Source of the DNA: Spirochaetota bacterium
GTDB lineage: Bacteria > Spirochaetota > UBA4802 > UBA5550
Direction of reading: 5' to 3'
Assembly: GCA_024276015.1 (NCBI GenBank)
Contig: JAJRXZ010000026.1
Span: forward strand, 1 to 64,000
DNA: 64,000 bases
Below, piece by piece: positions 33,220 to 42,525 of the stretch (position 1 is its first letter; the number at the start of each line of letters is the position of its first letter). Under the pieces are notes generated by a model that was not told the DNA's origin, ran no database searches, and saw only the letters and a list, made by a program, of their open reading frames with translations. Both the position numbers and the translations under genes were made by a program.

Positions 33220-35514
33220 ATGAGTAAGAAAACGGGTTTTGTTAATTACATACACGAGAATATCGTAAAGAAGAAATCCTTCCTTAAATCGCTCATAGGC
33301 CGTCTGACCTTAATGGTCACGATAGTCTTTTTTATATTCAATTTTGTATTTATTGCCTTCTATATAATCACTAACAGAACAATTTTTGACACTGAAGCAT
33401 ACTCCGAAAAAATAGCTGCTACTATTGAAGACACATACAACCGGAATATGGAGCTTGAAAAAGAATCTTTACTCAAAATTCTTATTGCAATCAAAAAAAA
33501 CAGGGAACTCATTAATATCTATAAAACCAGGGATAAAGAGCTTCTTTATAAAAAAGCTTTGCCAATGTATAAAGAGCTTAACAGATCCTTTAAAATAACT
33601 CACTTTTATTTCCATACTCCTGAAAAAATATGTTTTTTACGGGTACATAATTTTAAAAAATCGGGGGATTTTATCGGAAGGTTAACTCTCAAAAAAGCGG
33701 AAGATTCGGGCAAGCCCTTTGTTGACATAGAATTCGGAAAAACCGGTTTTTTTTCAATGAGAGCCGTAACGCCCATATATGAAAAGGGAATATTAATCGG
33801 CTATATAGAAGTTGGACAGGAAATTGACCATTTTTTTCGAAAAAAGATCCACAGGCAGGATCTCTCTCTTCTAATTAGCGAAGATTTTATTAAAGAAAAA
33901 ATGAAAGCCAATTTTTCACCTGAGAAATTGAAGAAGATACCTAAAGTGGGGAGATACTTTATCACATATTCAACTGACAAAAGCGATACCACGGCAAAAG
34001 GGCTGAACCTGCATTCTAAAAAGCTGGGCAGCAACGATAAAAGCATAGGAACATATTCTTCAAAGGGAAAAACGATTTTTTTCTATGGCAAACCCTTTGT
34101 CTATCTTGATGGAAGAAAAATCGGCAAAATGGTTTTTTCAGCGGACATTACAGAACTTCTTGGCGAGAGAAGAGCTTTAATCACATTTTTTGTTATTATG
34201 ATAATTGCAGAAATAGTGTTTACCTTGATAATATCCGTTACCCTATGGAAAAGGCTTGGTAATAAACTTCACAAACTCAAACTGACAATATTAAAAGTAG
34301 CATCGGGAGATCTGACTGCAGAATATTCTTTAAAAGGAGTCAGGTGCTGCGATACCTTAAATTGCGGACTGGAGGACTGCCCCGAATTTGATAAAGAGAC
34401 CACACGATGTTTTGCCTCAGTGGGGTCATCTGCTCCTATGAGCAACCTGGAGATAAAATGCCCCTCAATACTTAATGGCAGATTCAAATCATGCGAAGAG
34501 TGCGAAGTTATGAAAAAGATCGTCCCTGATGAACTGGACGAGATAGGCTCTATAATCAATACCATGGCATTAAAACTTCACGATTTTATTTCTGATGTTG
34601 CAACTGCAGTAGATTCTCTTGCCACATCATCATATAATATGTCATCCTCAGCAGGAATTTTTTCCGAAAATGCGCAGAGTCAGGCTGCATCTGCCGAAGA
34701 AGTGTCTGCAACTATTGAAGAAATATCAACCGGAATGGAAAATGTTGCTGAGGGAGCAAAGGCTCAGGTGGAAAAACTCAATGAAATGATCTCCATCATG
34801 ATAAAACTTTCGAACCTTATTGACGAATCGGGCCGTGTTATAACGCTCTCCAGCAGAGAAACGGAACAGATAAAGAGTTATGCAGAAGACGGAGGATCTG
34901 CATTGAACAGAATGAACATCAGTATGGAAAAAGTGGGCAGCAGCTCTGAAGAGGTTAAAAATATAGTTGAAATAATTAATTCCATTTCGGATCAGATAAA
35001 TCTTCTCTCCCTTAATGCCGCCATTGAGTCCGCAAGAGCAGGCGAAGCCGGCAGAGGTTTTGCCGTTGTTGCGGATGAGATATCCAAACTAGCAGATCAG
35101 ACTGCAAGCAGTATCAGCGATATTGACAATCTTATCAGAGATAACAATAATGAGATTACTGCTGCCATTAATAATATTAATGAGCTAACCGAAAAGATGA
35201 AAACCATAATGAAAGGCATATTATCAATAAACGAAATTACGGGCAAAATAAACGGACTTATGAACGAACAGAAAGACATGAACGTTATACTTAACAGTGA
35301 AGCCGATAATGTAAAAGGCCTGTCTGATCAGATAAAATTAGCAACCGATGAGCATAAAATAGCTGTAAAAGAGATTGCCAAATCAGTATCAACCATGAAT
35401 GAATCAACACAGTCAATTGCCGCAAGTGCAGTGAAGCTGTCTGAAACATCAACAGGTATATCAACAATGGTAGAAAACCTCAAAATTAAGGTGAATTTCT
35501 TTAAAACCAAGTAA
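33220..35514 (+). CDS. Methyl-accepting chemotaxis protein with a Cys-rich insertion in HAMP
   Basis: 764 aa. First TM about 24-50, periplasmic Cache-like sensor about 55-310 (segment [18 protein letters not shown] is typical of dCache_3-like domains), second TM about 315-340. A HAMP helix ([16 protein letters not shown]) follows, then eight cysteines in about residues 374-430 (RCC, NC, EDCPEF, RCF, KCPS, SCEECEV), then the second HAMP-like helix ([13 protein letters not shown]) and the cytoplasmic signalling hairpin with [24 protein letters not shown]. The Cys pattern resembles the NC..DCPAY..CW..C..C modules seen next to HAMP in other receptors and suggests an iron-sulfur or metal redox sensor. 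AGGAGG precedes the ATG. No other chemotaxis gene is near. Confidence 0.9.
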   Translation: MSKKTGFVNYIHENIVKKKSFLKSLIGRLTLMVTIVFFIFNFVFIAFYIITNRTIFDTEAYSEKIAATIEDTYNRNMELEKESLLKILIAIKKNRELINIYKTRDKELLYKKALPMYKELNRSFKITHFYFHTPEKICFLRVHNFKKSGDFIGRLTLKKAEDSGKPFVDIEFGKTGFFSMRAVTPIYEKGILIGYIEVGQEIDHFFRKKIHRQDLSLLISEDFIKEKMKANFSPEKLKKIPKVGRYFITYSTDKSDTTAKGLNLHSKKLGSNDKSIGTYSSKGKTIFFYGKPFVYLDGRKIGKMVFSADITELLGERRALITFFVIMIIAEIVFTLIISVTLWKRLGNKLHKLKLTILKVASGDLTAEYSLKGVRCCDTLNCGLEDCPEFDKETTRCFASVGSSAPMSNLEIKCPSILNGRFKSCEECEVMKKIVPDELDEIGSIINTMALKLHDFISDVATAVDSLATSSYNMSSSAGIFSENAQSQAASAEEVSATIEEISTGMENVAEGAKAQVEKLNEMISIMIKLSNLIDESGRVITLSSRETEQIKSYAEDGGSALNRMNISMEKVGSSSEEVKNIVEIINSISDQINLLSLNAAIESARAGEAGRGFAVVADEISKLADQTASSISDIDNLIRDNNNEITAAINNINELTEKMKTIMKGILSINEITGKINGLMNEQKDMNVILNSEADNVKGLSDQIKLATDEHKIAVKEIAKSVSTMNESTQSIAASAVKLSETSTGISTMVENLKIKVNFFKTK

Positions 35515-35652
35515 CCGACTCTTCCTATAAACGAGCGTTGCTGTTCAAACTTGAATTCGGCCTTTCAATATTTTGCTTTAAAAAAATAATCTTGACAAAG
35601 GATCTCTATAATATCCTCTAAGCGATATCCAAATATACTCAAGGAGTTCAGG

Positions 35653-36411
35653 ATGTATCCAATTCTTTTTAATTATAAATTCATTACAATCGGCGGATAT
35701 GGTCTCATGCTGGGAATAGGTTTTTATGTTGCTTTTCTACTCCTGGAAAGAGAGATGAAATTGAGAGGCAAAGACCCCGAATTAGCATATAAAATACTCC
35801 TCGGTGCAATCCCGAGCGGGATTGTGGGATCTAAAATATTTCATATTCTGGAACATCTTGACCAGTTCTTTGCCGACCCATCCGGTATGATCTTCTCCGG
35901 CGCAGGTTTATCCGCATTTGGCGGCTTTATCCTCGCATTTATAACATCCTTCATTATTATAAAAAAAAGCAGAGAGAGTATACCCGAAATATTTGACATG
36001 GCATCTATACCAATGGCATTCGGTTATTCAATGGGAAGACTTGGCTGCCACGTAGCAGGAGACGGCGATTATGGGATCATTACCACGTCATTCTGGGGCA
36101 CTGCCTACCCCAATGGTATTGTACCGTCAACAATTGAAGTTTTTCCAACACCTCTTTTTGAAGTTTTCTTTTCACTGCTTGTTCTGGCACTGCTTCTGCA
36201 CCTTAGAAAAAGAGAGCTCCCCAAGGGGCAGCTCTTTTCAATATATCTTATACTTATGGGGCTGCCTCGATTTTTAGTTGAATTCATACGCCTTAATCCA
36301 AAAATTATATTTAATCTGACTCAAGCGCAGATTGTTTCAATATTTTTTATATTAACGGGTTTGCTTGGAATAATTGTTACTAAACGTATGACAGGCGAAC
36401 CAAAAGTCTAA
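35653..36411 (+). CDS. lgt: Prolipoprotein diacylglyceryl transferase family protein, divergent
   Basis: 252-aa, seven-helix membrane protein of the Lgt family, which transfers diacylglycerol to the lipobox Cys. Conserved: opening YGLMLGIGFYVAF, GRLG (the family Arg) and LPRFLVEFIR near the end. Divergent: where E. coli Lgt has MSFHGG with an essential His, this protein reads LSAFGG, and the NGE motif is replaced by GDGDYG. It belongs to a recognisable Lgt-like subgroup with GxxGDGDYG; whether it matures lipoproteins or does something related is uncertain. AAGGAG precedes the ATG. Monocistronic by appearance. Confidence 0.82.
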   Translation: MYPILFNYKFITIGGYGLMLGIGFYVAFLLLEREMKLRGKDPELAYKILLGAIPSGIVGSKIFHILEHLDQFFADPSGMIFSGAGLSAFGGFILAFITSFIIIKKSRESIPEIFDMASIPMAFGYSMGRLGCHVAGDGDYGIITTSFWGTAYPNGIVPSTIEVFPTPLFEVFFSLLVLALLLHLRKRELPKGQLFSIYLILMGLPRFLVEFIRLNPKIIFNLTQAQIVSIFFILTGLLGIIVTKRMTGEPKV

Positions 36412-36456
36412 ACAAAAATATTTATATTTTATTGCAAATGGTATTATTTGCTAAGT

Positions 36457-36499
36457 AAAAAAAGTGTCAAAGGGACACATAAAATTATGTGCCCCTTTG
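36457..36499 (-). terminator. Strong intrinsic terminator of the cytochrome gene
   Basis: On the minus strand two stacked stems, CAAAGGG/CCCTTTG and TTATGTG/CACATAA with one A-C mismatch between them and a 2-base apex, are followed by a run of seven Ts (complement of 36457-36463). The stem spans 36468-36499 and begins 20 bases past the cytochrome stop. On the plus strand no T-run follows, so it serves the minus strand only. Confidence 0.8.
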
Positions 36500-36518
36500 A
36501 AAAGGGAAATCTATATCT

Positions 36519-36821
36519 TTACTTGTGACAGGCTCGACATTTAGTAGGTCCGCCTTTTGCTTTATGGCATCCCCTGCAATTTTTATGAAGCGCCTTTTTT
36601 CCCTTCGCGCCTTTATGGCATCCCATACATTTTCCTGTATCCACTCCTTTATGGTGGCATTTCTTACAGTCGAATTTATGGTTCCCATGACTGAATGCCA
36701 CTGCAGATTTTTTGCTTCCGGATTTTGTTATTTTTATTGTTCCCGATGGGGCGCCTGCAATTAGTGCAATAGGTATTGCCATTGCCGCTGCAATGAAAAA
36801 AGCTAAAAATCTCTTTTTCAT
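36519..36821 (-). CDS. Small periplasmic tetraheme cytochrome c (class III, c3/c7-like)
   Basis: 100 aa. A signal peptide (about 1-23, ending near ALIAGAP) leaves a mature lysine-rich protein of about 77 residues. There are four CxxCH haem-attachment sites (C52-H56, C65-H69, C82-H86, C95-H99) and exactly four further His (45, 48, 57, 79), enough for bis-His ligation of all four haems. FSHGNHKFDCKKCHH is the class III start. It is shorter than typical c3 (about 107 aa) yet has one haem more than c7. Likely a soluble electron shuttle. It has its own promoter and terminator, so it is a single-gene unit. Confidence 0.9.
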   Translation of the reverse strand: MKKRFLAFFIAAAMAIPIALIAGAPSGTIKITKSGSKKSAVAFSHGNHKFDCKKCHHKGVDTGKCMGCHKGAKGKKALHKNCRGCHKAKGGPTKCRACHK

Positions 36822-36850
36822 AAGTAACTCCTTCTTTAAATATTTTGCGA

Positions 36851-36879
36851 ACTATATTTTTTAGATTATTCGTTGTCAA
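36851..36879 (-). promoter_or_regulatory. Near-consensus sigma-70 promoter of the cytochrome gene
   Basis: Minus strand: TTGACA (36879-36874), 17-base spacer, TATAGT (36856-36851). The predicted start near 36844 gives a leader of about 22 bases including AAGGAG 8 bases before the ATG at 36821. One of the best promoter matches in the window; it implies strong, constitutive expression. Confidence 0.7.
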
Positions 36880-36925
36880 GAAATATATATCTTACTATTA
36901 TCTTTTTTTATATTATACTCAACTA

Positions 36926-37050
36926 ATACAGATGGGTTATTATACAGACGCTCGTCCTGACTGCTCTCAACGCAGGCAGAGAAGCGTTGACCCCAAAAAG
37001 GGGCTCAAAGATCGTGAGAAGAATAGGTGCGGCTAACGGAAGCGGTCAAC
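36926..37050. ncRNA. GC-rich foldable segment, candidate structured RNA
   Basis: A stretch far richer in GC than its surroundings between the cytochrome promoter and pyrG. Read on the plus strand it folds as TCAACGC (36967-36973) with GCGTTGA (36984-36990), then CCCC-AAAAA-GGGG (36991-37003), then CTCA/TGAG (37004-37017). An alternative long-range helix pairs GTTGACC (36986-36992) with GGTCAAC (37044-37050), which would exclude the first two hairpins. A TATACT at 36914-36919 could be a plus-strand -10. I do not recognise a known RNA family, and the strand is uncertain: it could equally be the pyrG 3' untranslated region. Confidence 0.35.
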
Positions 37051-38680
37051 TATGCGTTTTCTTTTTCACAGCGGCTCTTATAAAATCCCTGAAAAGCGGA
37101 TGAGGTTCGGTCGGTTTGGATTTGAATTCGGGGTGGTACTGTGTTGCAATAAACCAGGGATGGCCGGGCAATTCAATAGTTTCAATAAGGTCCGACTCAG
37201 GATGGAATCCTCCAAAAGCCATTCCATGCTTTTCATATAATTCTTTATATCTCATTGTAAATTCAAATCTGTGTCTGTGCCTTTCCATTACAAAATTTCT
37301 GTTTCCATATATCTTTTTTATAAAAGAGCCTTCTTTTAATTGGCACTTAAAAGCCCCGAGCCTCATTGTACCGCCCTTGTCAAATATTATTTCCTGCTCT
37401 TCAAGGAGTGAAATAACAGGATGTCCCGAAGTCGGATCAAATTCCGTTGAATTAGCGTCTTTTAATCCGCAAACATTTCTGCCGAACTCAATAACCGCGC
37501 AGTGAAGCCCCAGACATATACCGAAAAAAGGGACCTTCTCCTTCCTTGCATACTTAATGGCTTCAATTTTTCCTGCAATTCCCCTGTCGCCGAATCCTCC
37601 GGGAACAAGTATTCCGTCAACATTTTTCAGCATAGATTTTAAATTATTTTTTTTATCAGATTCAATCTCCCCGGATTCGATTTTTATTATCTCAATTTCA
37701 GCCTCATTTGCAGCTGCGCCATGAACAAGCGCTTCATAAATAGATCTGTAGGCATCCTGAAGACTGGTATATTTACCCACAACAGCAATAGTAACTTTTT
37801 TTTTCGGGCTCTGAATAACTTTAATAAACTTATCCCACTTCGGAAGTTTTAAAGGATTTATTTTAAGACCGAAATGCTTTAAAACAATATCGTCAAACTT
37901 ATTTTTGTGAAGCATGTAGGGGATCTCATATATTGATCCGGAAATATCTTCGGCAGATATAACATTATGTTCCGAAACATTGCAGAAAAGAGCTATCTTG
38001 CTCTTCATCTCAACAGAGAGTTTATCCGAAGTTCTGCACAACAGCATATCCGGGATAATGCCAAGCTCCATAAGTTCTTTAACGGAATGCTGTGTAGGTT
38101 TGGTTTTCTTCTCGCCGGCAACGCTGATGGTGGGGATCAACGTAAGGTGTATATTCATTACTCTGTCATATCCTATTTCATGCTTTATCTGTCTGATCGA
38201 TTCCAGAAAGGGCACCGATTCAATATCGCCGACAGTGCCGCCTATTTCAACAAGAAGAAAATCAAGATCGTTATCTGTGGCAACATCAAATATGCGTTTC
38301 TTTATCTCATTGGTAATATGAGGGATCACCTGAACGGTTCTTCCAAGGTAGTCGCCTCTCCGTTCACGCTGAATAACAGTGTGATAGATCTGTCCTGTTG
38401 ATACCGAGTTTTTTCTCGTAAGCCGGGCATTTGTAAATCTTTCATAGTATCCCAAGTCCAAATCGGTTTCGGCTCCGTCTTCGGTAACGTATACCTCGCC
38501 ATGCTGGTAAGGGCTCATGGTTCCGGGATCAATATTTATGTATGGGTCCATTTTAATTATTGATATTTTGTAGCCATGTCCCTCCAAAAGCAGACCCAAA
38601 GATGCGGTTGAGATACCCTTTCCCAGAGAAGAACAAACACCGCCGGTAACAAATATATATTTTACTCTTTTATTTTTCAT
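37046..38680 (-). CDS. pyrG: CTP synthase
   Basis: Amidates UTP to CTP using glutamine and ATP. 544 aa, the family length. The N-terminal amidoligase domain shows FVTGGVCSSLGKGISTASLG (about 10-29), MDPYINIDPGTMSPYQHGEVYVT and GGTVGDIES. The C-terminal class I glutaminase has GGFGDRG, the nucleophile in FFGICLGLH (Cys about 388), and a final His/Glu pair in ATQYHPEF. All parts are intact. It reads toward the cytochrome gene and is divergent from the PilZ gene, with about 224 bases between. Confidence 0.96.
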   Translation of the reverse strand: MKNKRVKYIFVTGGVCSSLGKGISTASLGLLLEGHGYKISIIKMDPYINIDPGTMSPYQHGEVYVTEDGAETDLDLGYYERFTNARLTRKNSVSTGQIYHTVIQRERRGDYLGRTVQVIPHITNEIKKRIFDVATDNDLDFLLVEIGGTVGDIESVPFLESIRQIKHEIGYDRVMNIHLTLIPTISVAGEKKTKPTQHSVKELMELGIIPDMLLCRTSDKLSVEMKSKIALFCNVSEHNVISAEDISGSIYEIPYMLHKNKFDDIVLKHFGLKINPLKLPKWDKFIKVIQSPKKKVTIAVVGKYTSLQDAYRSIYEALVHGAAANEAEIEIIKIESGEIESDKKNNLKSMLKNVDGILVPGGFGDRGIAGKIEAIKYARKEKVPFFGICLGLHCAVIEFGRNVCGLKDANSTEFDPTSGHPVISLLEEQEIIFDKGGTMRLGAFKCQLKEGSFIKKIYGNRNFVMERHRHRFEFTMRYKELYEKHGMAFGGFHPESDLIETIELPGHPWFIATQYHPEFKSKPTEPHPLFRDFIRAAVKKKTHS

Positions 38681-38774
38681 TTATAGTATCCTTGACTGAA
38701 ATTTGTACGGGAATTAGTCTCTAAATCGGCAATTCCGGGAATTAATAAATTTATGAATATATTCCAAACAAGTC

Positions 38775-38805
38775 TTGACATTATTTAAATATTTTTTAAT
38801 TATAT
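38775..38805 (+). promoter_or_regulatory. Putative promoter of the PilZ operon
   Basis: TTGACA at 38775-38780 is followed after 17 bases by AATTAT (38798-38803) or after 19 by TTATAT (38800-38805). The leader to the ATG at 38905 would be about 95 bases, AT-rich, without an obvious hairpin. Confidence 0.45.
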
Positions 38806-38904
38806 TTTGAAGACACTGTTATTTTTTCAATAATAATTTATTAAAATAAAACTTATCAATGCAAAATTATATCTACTTTTGCATATAGTTCAGAAGGTTC
38901 AGTA

Positions 38905-39291
38905 ATGACAGAAAAGAGAAAATATATCAGAATTGCATGCAGCATAAAGGCAGAATTTGACTATTTTAAAGGAGATCCGGAAAAGATCGATATTGATATA
39001 ACCGAACCGGAAAAGGGCAAAGGACAGATCCTTGATTTAAGCCCCGGCGGATTATTTCTTGTATCGAACAACAGAGTATCGGTTAATTCTCCCATAAGAA
39101 TATACTTTAAAACACCGGGGAAAAGTTACGAGGTAAAAGGAAGAATAATCCGAACAGGTCTGCTTGAGAACAACCCGACAGATGTTGCTGTAAAATATTC
39201 ATCTTTTTCACGTTACGGAGACACCTATATAGGCATTGAATTCGATAAACCTATTGATAATTTTTCCGAAAGCGATCTGCTCCAGCAATGA
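38905..39291 (+). CDS. PilZ-domain protein (probable cyclic di-GMP receptor)
   Basis: 128 aa, a single PilZ domain. The N-terminal arginine motif is present as EKRKYIRI (RxxxR, residues about 3-9), and LDLSPGGLFL (about 42-51) gives the DxSxxG motif, so cyclic di-GMP binding is expected. An acidic insert (DIDITEPEKGKG) lies between the two motifs. The stop overlaps the start of the next gene (ATGA), indicating that the two products act together. Confidence 0.88.
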   Translation: MTEKRKYIRIACSIKAEFDYFKGDPEKIDIDITEPEKGKGQILDLSPGGLFLVSNNRVSVNSPIRIYFKTPGKSYEVKGRIIRTGLLENNPTDVAVKYSSFSRYGDTYIGIEFDKPIDNFSESDLLQQ

Positions 39292-40160
39292 AAAAATCAA
39301 AAAACAGAATTATCAGAATAAACGAAATTTCAGATATTGACACTTCAAAGATATCGGTATATGATCTGAACAACAGGTATATTGACGCCCTGGGAAATAT
39401 TTTCGGCCTGAGATACAACAGGCCCGCAAAAAAAGTTGAAATAATCAAACTTATGAGAATTCACAATGAAGACGCCGCACATATACGCCATGAAATGATA
39501 AAAAAGAAAATTTCCGAAACCGAAAGAGACGATAATGGTATTGCATACGACGAATATAGAGATTATGGGATAGATCTTGACGAAGATTCGGAAGATAAGA
39601 TCAAACCTGAAGATTTCATAGATAAGACTCTTACAATGATGCAAACCCATGGCGAGAGACTAAAAGGAATAATAAACAACATTAATAAATCAAATATTTT
39701 CCCAAAAGAAAACAAAAATATCAGCATTGAACTGGAAGACATTTTCAGATCTATTGAAATTGATGCTGTCCAGCGCTTCGAAAAAATATTGACCTATCAA
39801 AGAGAACTGACCAATTATCCCAGATCTGTTTTACATTACCAGTCCAAAATGGATAAACAGGGACGGGATATCATTGACAGGATATCAGCTAACAGCGAAA
39901 AAACAATGGAATTTATATATTACTATGAAATGATAAATTCCATAAAAGACGTATACCGGCATCTTCAAAAACTTATAGGCAATCTATTGAATTTTATAAT
40001 GGAAAAAGATGTCGATGATATAAAGATCACCAATACTTTTGCGAGACAATCTTTTCAGGATGCTGTCACATCTATCGATAACACAATTGAAGAAGTAGAA
40101 AAGATCCTTGAAGAGATTGGCCCTGTAGAAAAATTTATTATTAATCCTGAAAACTTGTGA
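39288..40160 (+). CDS. Helical protein of unknown function coupled to PilZ
   Basis: 290 aa, highly charged, predicted soluble and mainly helical from about residue 90 on, with probable coiled coils (LTMMQTHGERLKGIINNINK; MEFIYYYEMINSIKDVYRHL). No signal peptide, TM or recognised motif. Starts inside the PilZ stop codon overlap and ends directly against the convergent barrel gene (stops adjacent at 40160/40161). The coupling suggests it is the effector or partner of the PilZ protein; this is inference from position only. Confidence 0.65.
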   Translation: MKKSKNRIIRINEISDIDTSKISVYDLNNRYIDALGNIFGLRYNRPAKKVEIIKLMRIHNEDAAHIRHEMIKKKISETERDDNGIAYDEYRDYGIDLDEDSEDKIKPEDFIDKTLTMMQTHGERLKGIINNINKSNIFPKENKNISIELEDIFRSIEIDAVQRFEKILTYQRELTNYPRSVLHYQSKMDKQGRDIIDRISANSEKTMEFIYYYEMINSIKDVYRHLQKLIGNLLNFIMEKDVDDIKITNTFARQSFQDAVTSIDNTIEEVEKILEEIGPVEKFIINPENL

Positions 40161-41558
40161 TCAAAATACTGCTTCCACTGTAAAAAACACGCCTCCTTTC
40201 CTGGGGCCTAATTTAATATCCCATGAATAGAGAACATTGATGAATAACCTGTTATATCTTGCGGCGAACTTTATTCCGGTGCCGGTTTTGATAAGCCGCC
40301 CCTTATTCTCACTATCAAAGCAGCCCCTGTAAATGAAGGGGCCCGCATATAACAGAGAATAGAATATCTCGTATTGGGAATCCAAACCGGCAATATTCTT
40401 CCATCTTGCGGATGTAAAATCACCGGAATAACCGAACAGATAAGAATCGTATATATAACTCCAGAAAAGTCTTTCCCCGGAAGATGTATACTTTATATTT
40501 ATGCTGGGAATTAATCCGAATCGCGATACCGGATAAACAGCATAAGATCCTTTCAAAGCAATATCTGAATAGAATCTGTTGTTCAATGTTTCCTTTGCAT
40601 AGGCAGCCTGCAGAAAGAGCCTGTATGATTCTTTTTTATCCAGCAGTAATTCGCTGTTGCTTATGACCGCATCAATAGTTATTTTCAGATCATAGAGACC
40701 ATCGGAACCGGGATAATTCCTCAGCCCGATTTTTTTGCCGGAGAAACAGATGGACGCTTGGAGTACTCCGGCAAAATATTTTACACCGGCAAAGGGCATA
40801 AGCCATGCCTGTTGATATTCAATATCTAATGACTCCCATCTGTCAAGAAGCCTTCCCGAATTTATTCCGTAAAACAGAGAAAGAGAATTTCCCCTTCCCT
40901 GCGGCATTATCCTTATGTCCCATTCAATTTTTTTTAACTGTCCTTCCCTGTATCCGGCAACTGCGTGTGTACTGAGAAATGTTTTTCCAAAAGGATAAAT
41001 ATAATAAACAACAGGTGAAATTCCATAGATCCTGTCAAATCCTATCTTACCGGAAAAATTTCCCCTTCTCTCTTCAACAGTAATATTTAAAATAACGCCG
41101 CCGCTCTTATTATGCTTTATAAAGATCCTTTTTATCTTATAATCCAAAAGCCTTTCTGCCGCATCAGCTCTCTTCTTAATAATATATTTGTTATAGGGCT
41201 CATTTCTGCGGGGCATAAATATTATCTTCAGATCTTCTCTGTCAGATCCTGCCGCGCCGGATATATCTACGCCGGCAATATGAGGTTCAATAACGTGTAT
41301 CTCAAGAATTCCGTTCTTTTTTACAGTTGCTTTATCAATATATACTTCCGTAAATCCTTTGCTGTAGTATATGTCGATGATCTTTGCAATTACAGTTCTA
41401 ATCTCCTTCTCAGAGAGGTCGTTTTTTTTCAAAGCAATTGCTTTCCCCAGATCTATTTTAATCCTTTTGCCTGTAATTACAACAGCCTTTACTTCAAAGG
41501 AGTAGCCAGGTCTATAAATTATAATTAAAAAAAAAGTAAGGAAAATATTAATCTTCAT
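40161..41558 (-). CDS. Outer-membrane beta-barrel protein with POTRA domains
   Basis: 465 aa. A signal peptide (about 1-20) and two POTRA-like modules precede the barrel: the first around EKEIRTVIAKIIDIYYSKGF..VYIDKA (about 50-90, FpvA/ShlB-type start), the second around VDISGAAGSDREDLKIIF to VILNITVEERRG (about 98-170). The remainder is amphipathic beta strands ending in VFFTVEAVF, with the terminal Phe used as a barrel-assembly signal. It resembles a small Omp85/ShlB-like transporter, but with a shorter barrel than BamA. Overlaps the LolA gene by 11 bases. Confidence 0.75.
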   Translation of the reverse strand: MKINIFLTFFLIIIYRPGYSFEVKAVVITGKRIKIDLGKAIALKKNDLSEKEIRTVIAKIIDIYYSKGFTEVYIDKATVKKNGILEIHVIEPHIAGVDISGAAGSDREDLKIIFMPRRNEPYNKYIIKKRADAAERLLDYKIKRIFIKHNKSGGVILNITVEERRGNFSGKIGFDRIYGISPVVYYIYPFGKTFLSTHAVAGYREGQLKKIEWDIRIMPQGRGNSLSLFYGINSGRLLDRWESLDIEYQQAWLMPFAGVKYFAGVLQASICFSGKKIGLRNYPGSDGLYDLKITIDAVISNSELLLDKKESYRLFLQAAYAKETLNNRFYSDIALKGSYAVYPVSRFGLIPSINIKYTSSGERLFWSYIYDSYLFGYSGDFTSARWKNIAGLDSQYEIFYSLLYAGPFIYRGCFDSENKGRLIKTGTGIKFAARYNRLFINVLYSWDIKLGPRKGGVFFTVEAVF

Positions 41559-42315
41559 TGTAGTTTTTCTTTACCGTATCGGCAGGCAGATCTATATCAA
41601 AGGCTCTAGTACCGGGTTTTATATTCAACCGTACATTGCTGTAATTTGTTATATTTCTCGTGATCCCTCCGGGAGTTCTTAACGTCACATCCACTTTCAT
41701 GGGAAAATATACATTGCCTATCTTTTTATAATTGCCGTATATCTCTTTTATCAGTTCCCTTTGATTTTTATCCTTCACAACTTTTTTAAGAAGCACCTTT
41801 TTCTCCTTATCTATCCACAAATATATATTCACACCGCTTACTCTGTCTTTAAGAAGAAATAGTTTTGCGGTCTTAGTTATACTGTATATCCGGGTTCCCA
41901 TATATTCTACTCCGAACCGTTTTTCAAGATTTTGTGAAAATTCATCATAGGGATTCATCTTAGGAGCAGACCCGGAAACGGCTCTTCCCATATTGTATAA
42001 GATCTTTTCTTTCGGATAGTACCAGAGAAGATCTCTTCCATTGCCAATAACGATCTGTGTTTCCGGTTTATAATAATCTATTCTGAACCTTCCCTTGTCA
42101 TCCGCCAGGTATCTTCCCTTAAACTGTTCCGGGATATTTCCGTTAGTGCTGACGAGCTGTGTAATTTCAGACTCAATAGAGCTTATTCCCCTATTATTTT
42201 TTATAATTTCTCGAAAAAGAGATAGGTCGCCGGCAGTAACTCTGCCGAAAAAACAGAATAGACACAATGTAATAAATAAAAATAGCTGTCCCATTTTGTA
42301 AATTCTTTTTAACAT
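41548..42315 (-). CDS. lolA: LolA-like outer-membrane lipoprotein carrier protein
   Basis: 255 aa, exported (signal about 8-28). It follows the LolA pattern: a leading helix (SIESEITQLVSTNG), FKGRYLADDKGRFRIDYYKPETQIVIGNGRDLLWYYPKEK (about 62-102; the central F/R-rich strand and the W-Y-P turn are typical), later GVNIYLWIDKEKKVLLKKV, and ends FDIDLPAD. LolA carries lipoproteins across the periplasm after release by LolCDE. Longer than E. coli LolA (about 180 mature residues). Co-transcribed with the POTRA barrel. A second LolA-like gene is at 49684. Confidence 0.85.
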   Translation of the reverse strand: MLKRIYKMGQLFLFITLCLFCFFGRVTAGDLSLFREIIKNNRGISSIESEITQLVSTNGNIPEQFKGRYLADDKGRFRIDYYKPETQIVIGNGRDLLWYYPKEKILYNMGRAVSGSAPKMNPYDEFSQNLEKRFGVEYMGTRIYSITKTAKLFLLKDRVSGVNIYLWIDKEKKVLLKKVVKDKNQRELIKEIYGNYKKIGNVYFPMKVDVTLRTPGGITRNITNYSNVRLNIKPGTRAFDIDLPADTVKKNYNED

Positions 42316-42525
42316 AACATTACTCTAAAGATGATGTAACCTTTGTCCATAAATTTTTATGACTCTTTCCGCTTTGTCAGCAAAGAATATCCGGAAGTTT
42401 TTAAAATCTCCATAAACCTGCTGCAGACGCTTCCGTTAAAAATATTGCTTGAAAAAAAGTATCCCTGAAGAAAATTGTATTTCATATCTCTGACGTTCAG
42501 ATAAATTTAACCGATCAAAAAATCT

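Noticed and set aside
35592-35612. TTGACA and TATAAT before the Lgt-like gene
   Set aside because: The two hexamers are only 9 bases apart, far too close to work as one promoter.
36485-36688. Minus-strand ORF overlapping the cytochrome gene
   Set aside because: It lies in another frame over four CxxCH motifs, so it is a shadow.
36845-37036. Plus-strand 63-codon ORF across the GC-rich segment
   Set aside because: It crosses the cytochrome promoter, has no RBS and no protein-like composition; the foldable-RNA reading explains the region better.
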